From assembly GCA_937916365.1 (NCBI GenBank), contig CALFSY010000130.1, positions 1 through 18,453 on the forward strand: a DNA stretch of 18,453 nucleotides. The letters are read 5' to 3'. Positions within the stretch are counted from its first letter, which is position 1. Each line of letters opens with the position of its first letter. Shown piece by piece: positions 15,438 through 18,453 of this stretch. Below the pieces are notes generated by a model, which was not told the DNA's origin, made no database searches, and was given only the letters and a program-made list of their open reading frames with translations. The translations under genes were made by a program, and so were the position numbers. The stretch is from an uncultured Jannaschia sp. Lineage in GTDB: Bacteria > Pseudomonadota > Alphaproteobacteria > Rhodobacterales > Rhodobacteraceae.

Positions 15438-18197
15438 ATGGCCGAAGACGAGCGGTTGCGCGAGGCGCTGCTCGAATTGCAGCTTCTGCGCGATCGGGAA
15501 ACACGTGTTTTAGAAGATACCCAGACACTGCTGGAGTGTCTTGAAATTTATTCTGCGGCGCAGAATGCCGATGCGGCGCTGGCGTCGATTTTTGTGTCAC
15601 TGGCCAATAAAATCGGCGCGGCGCGATCATTGTTCGTGCGAAAGGTCGATGACAATGCGTGCGAAATCATGGCCAGTGATACCCTGAACCTGGTGGGAAC
15701 ACAGTTTGCGCCGCCCATCAATCTGTTTACCCGTTCGCGAAATGTGACGGATCTTATGGTTTTGGGCGATTGGACCGGCCCGTTGGATTTTACCGCCTAT
15801 GGCGGGTTGATCGTGGCCCCGGCACAAGACAACACCGCACTTTTGGTGTTCAAAGACAAACCCGGCGTGTTTGGCAAAGACAGCATGACATTAACCCAAC
15901 GTTTGGCGGGGTTAACGATGCAGGCCGTGCGCAACAGTGCGATTGCAGCAGAAAACACGTTGCTTGCCTCAACCATCGCGGGATCATCGGCGGGGTTTGC
16001 AATCGCCGACGCCACGGGGCCGGACCGCCCGTTGGTATATGTTAACGCCGCGTTTGAGCGGCTGTCGGGGTATAGCGCGGCCGAGGTTTTGGGCCAAAAC
16101 TGCAGGTTTTTATCCGCCGAACCCAAAAATGCCGCCGAACGGGTCCGGTTGCGCGCGGCAGTGAAAAATGCGTCGCAAGGCACGTTTTTGTTACGCAATC
16201 GCCGCAAATCAGGTGCTGAGTTTTGGAACGAGCTTACCCTGTTTCCCGTGCGTGATTCCACGGGCACAGTGCGCAATCTGGTGGCCACACAATCCGATGT
16301 CACCGAACGGGTCGAGGCCACGCAAGAACGCGATCAAATGCGCGCGCGGATGGAACGTGCCCTGGCAGCCACCGAAGGGGCGTTTTTGGTTTTGGAATCC
16401 GATGACACTGTGGCCTTTGCCAATGCCGCCGTGGGGGATTTGTTTCCAAGCGCACCATTGAATTGGGCCACGGGCACCACGTTCAAACAAAACTGGCGGT
16501 CCTATCTAAAGCACGCAAAAACCTTTCCCCATCGTGCCACGCGCCTGGTGACAACCCCCGATATTGATGGCTTGCTTACCAATCCGCGGGGTTTTGAGGT
16601 CGATTTGCCTGATGGTCGGTCAATCCTGCTGCGCGGGGCGCGGTTGGATGATGGCGGCATGGTTCTGTCGGCCACCGATGTAAGCGAAATGAAATCGGCG
16701 CAGCGGCTGTTGTCGCAGCGCCTGGCCGCGATTGAGGCCGCCACTGATGGTATCGCCATCGCGGATGAGGCCGGGCGCCTGACCTATCTAAACTCTGCCG
16801 CGGCCCTTTTGATGGGGTTTCAAACCACCGATGCCGGTTTCGGTCAGGTATGGAGCGATCGCTATGACGGTGCAAACCCGGCCCACAGCACACGAGCATT
16901 CAGCGACACCTTTACCCGCCGCGACATCACACCAAACCAAACCCATGAAATCAGCGCGTCGATTTTGGAAAACGGCGGATGTGTGATCGTGCTGCGTGAC
17001 ATTACCGCCCAACTGGAAACCGAAGCCCGGCAAGAGGCCTTAACCCAAGACATCATTCGCCTACAGCGGCAAGAGGCGATTGCCCAGCTAACCGCCGGAA
17101 TCGCGCATGATTTCAATAATCTGCTGTCTGCGATCAACGGATCAACGGCGTTGATTGATATGATGGCCGATGTGCCGCCCGCGATCACACCGCACGTCAA
17201 CCGCATTTCTGCGGCGGGCACACAAGCCGCAAAATTGGTCAATCGTTTGCTGGATGTGGGCGCGGGGTCTGAGGGCAAAGGTGTGTTTGAATTAAACTCA
17301 ACCTTGGCGGATCTGCCCGCGCTGGTGCAGCCCAGCCTACCCCAACGCATCGCGTTTCATGTGTCCCCCGTGCACGACGCGCTGGTGTTGCGCGGCAATC
17401 CCGGGGCCTTGACCCAGGTTTTGATCAATCTTGCGCTCAACGCGCGCGATGCAATCGGGCCCAAAACGGGGCAGATTGATTTGCGTGTCACGCGCATTTT
17501 GGGTGATCGCGCCGATCCCGTGCAGGTGGGCACATTGAACGCACAGGGTGCTTATGCGTGTTTTGAACTGCGCGATACAGGTATGGGCATGACCGCCGAA
17601 ACCCGCGCCTCGGTCTTTAAGCCGTATTTCACAACCAAAGGTCGGCAAGGCACGGGCCTGGGCCTGGCCACCGTGGCGATGCAGGTGCAATCGGCCGGCG
17701 GCGCGATTGGTCTAACCTCGGCACCAGGGCGGGGGACGACCTTTTTCATTTATTGGCCCGTTGCCCCCATTGGCAATGATCGGAAAGAATCGGTTAAGGT
17801 TGGGTCACACGATCTAACCAATATGACGGTGATTGTGGTTGATGATGACCCCCAGGTTGGCGAAGTTATCGCCGGGTATTTAGAGGCAAACGGGGCCGAG
17901 GTTGCCGTTTGCCAAGACCCCCGCGATGCCGCAGATGCCATCGCAGATGCCCCCGATGGGTGGGGCGCGTTGATAACAGATTATGATATGCCCGGCATGA
18001 ATGGTGGCGAGCTAACCGCCCAAGTGCGCAAGGTGGCGCCAGATTTGCCGATCTTTGTCGTAACGGCCCTAGCGCGGCGATTGACCGATCCGCGCTTGGC
18101 CAATGGACAGGTAACTGATATTCTGCCAAAACCTGTTGATCTGGATCACCTTTGCGCCATGTTGGCGAAACACAATGCAACCTTTATGAAACACTGA
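15438..18197 (+). CDS. LOV-PAS hybrid histidine kinase with C-terminal receiver
   Basis: This is a soluble 919-residue hybrid sensor kinase. In order it has a short N-terminal coiled coil (3-34), a GAF-like region (35-175), a LOV domain (about 180-295), two further PAS-like segments (about 300-418 and 423-527), and HisKA with H557 in GIAHDFNN. It ends with the ATPase domain (LALNARDAI, RDTGMGM, GTGLGLATV) and a receiver with D848 (acidic pocket 802-804, T876, K898). The LOV motif GQNCRFL holds Cys222. Asn221, Arg223, Arg239, Asn254, Asn264 and Gln285 sit at the same offsets from it as the FMN contacts of oat LOV2; only the Gln four residues after the Cys is changed, to Ser. GGAG (15426-15429) supports ATG 15438; GTG 15435 is an alternative. 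No transmembrane helix is visible. FIST upstream and a response regulator 4 bp downstream form one operon. Confidence 0.94.
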   Translation: MAEDERLREALLELQLLRDRETRVLEDTQTLLECLEIYSAAQNADAALASIFVSLANKIGAARSLFVRKVDDNACEIMASDTLNLVGTQFAPPINLFTRSRNVTDLMVLGDWTGPLDFTAYGGLIVAPAQDNTALLVFKDKPGVFGKDSMTLTQRLAGLTMQAVRNSAIAAENTLLASTIAGSSAGFAIADATGPDRPLVYVNAAFERLSGYSAAEVLGQNCRFLSAEPKNAAERVRLRAAVKNASQGTFLLRNRRKSGAEFWNELTLFPVRDSTGTVRNLVATQSDVTERVEATQERDQMRARMERALAATEGAFLVLESDDTVAFANAAVGDLFPSAPLNWATGTTFKQNWRSYLKHAKTFPHRATRLVTTPDIDGLLTNPRGFEVDLPDGRSILLRGARLDDGGMVLSATDVSEMKSAQRLLSQRLAAIEAATDGIAIADEAGRLTYLNSAAALLMGFQTTDAGFGQVWSDRYDGANPAHSTRAFSDTFTRRDITPNQTHEISASILENGGCVIVLRDITAQLETEARQEALTQDIIRLQRQEAIAQLTAGIAHDFNNLLSAINGSTALIDMMADVPPAITPHVNRISAAGTQAAKLVNRLLDVGAGSEGKGVFELNSTLADLPALVQPSLPQRIAFHVSPVHDALVLRGNPGALTQVLINLALNARDAIGPKTGQIDLRVTRILGDRADPVQVGTLNAQGAYACFELRDTGMGMTAETRASVFKPYFTTKGRQGTGLGLATVAMQVQSAGGAIGLTSAPGRGTTFFIYWPVAPIGNDRKESVKVGSHDLTNMTVIVVDDDPQVGEVIAGYLEANGAEVAVCQDPRDAADAIADAPDGWGALITDYDMPGMNGGELTAQVRKVAPDLPIFVVTALARRLTDPRLANGQVTDILPKPVDLDHLCAMLAKHNATFMKH

Positions 18198-18201
18198 ACT
18201 T

Positions 18202-18453
18202 ATGCGAATTTTATTGGCCGATGACCACGATTTGGTGCGTGAAACCCTAGCCTCGTTTTTAACAACGCAGGGTGAGTTTGAGGTGGAAATTTGCGGCACA
18301 TTGGATGCGGCGCGCGATAAAATTTCCAACGATATTGCCTATGACCTGGTGCTGTTGGATTATAACATGCCTGGGATGAATGGGTTAGAGGGGTTAACCA
18401 AGGCAATCGAGCTTTCCCACGGGCGGCCGGTTGCGTTATGTCGGGCATGGCCA
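18202..18453 (+). CDS. Response regulator receiver domain, 5' part, with apparent frameshift
   Basis: The ORF starts ATG 4 nt after the kinase stop and runs off the window. The first 77 residues are a canonical receiver of the NarL/FixJ style: MRILLADDHD, acidic pocket D7-D8, and phosphoacceptor D53 in LLDYNMPGMNG. It is the probable phosphorylation partner of the hybrid kinase. After GRPVAL the frame reads CRAWP, whereas the +2 frame reads MSGMA, which is what receivers of this family have there (conserved Ser/Thr region). A single base seems to be missing between about 18433 and 18438. The output domain, probably a LuxR-type HTH, lies outside the window and is not seen. Confidence 0.8.
   Translation, partial: MRILLADDHDLVRETLASFLTTQGEFEVEICGTLDAARDKISNDIAYDLVLLDYNMPGMNGLEGLTKAIELSHGRPVALCRAWP

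Overview
The window reads as chromosomal DNA of a marine-type alphaproteobacterium, most likely Rhodobacterales (Roseobacter-like). This rests on the overall protein character, a tripartite TRAP transporter, a PuuD-type membrane urate oxidase beside an allantoicase, and moderately GC-rich coding DNA with AT-rich intergenic gaps. I cannot name a genus. Genes are densely packed. I see no tRNA, rRNA, CRISPR array, insertion sequence or phage structural gene.

Layout. (1) 3-512, +: the C-terminal end of a PQQ-dependent aldose/sorbosone dehydrogenase, convergent with the next block. (2) 523-4934, -: allantoicase, then a TRAP transporter (solute-binding protein, small permease, large permease). A clean hairpin terminator/attenuator lies between the binding-protein gene and the permease genes. 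(3) 5107-6351, +: PuuD urate oxidase with a C-terminal cytochrome c domain, divergent from allantoicase. Blocks 2 and 3 form a purine (urate/ureide) catabolism locus, so the TRAP system may import a related compound. (4) 6410-7864, +: the ribosome-assembly GTPase Der. (5) 7940-8428, -: a PRX5-type peroxiredoxin, divergent from a ferredoxin reductase-type flavoprotein (8515-9723, +) that overlaps rsmD (9720-10304, +) by four bases. (6) 10305-11136: an AT-rich promoter region with strong dyads and a HTH regulator whose C-terminal S24/LexA-like domain lacks the catalytic dyad. (7) 11137-11815: 679 bp with no recognisable gene, leading into manC (11816-13249, +). (8) 13367-13897, -: a VOC-family extradiol dioxygenase-like gene.

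(9) 13898-18453 is the most interesting part: a FIST-domain protein of the NosP type, a 919-residue hybrid histidine kinase, and the start of a response regulator, all on + in one tight operon. The kinase carries a near-canonical LOV photosensor. Its adduct cysteine and the FMN-contacting Asn/Arg/Asn/Asn/Gln residues all sit at the same offsets as in plant phototropin LOV2. The gene order resembles the Pseudomonas NosP-NahK-regulator nitric oxide pathway, but with a blue-light input in the kinase, so this looks like a candidate NO-plus-light signalling system. An 18-bp perfect palindrome and a 13-bp tandem repeat lie upstream of the FIST gene. The response regulator appears to contain a one-base frameshift just before the window ends.
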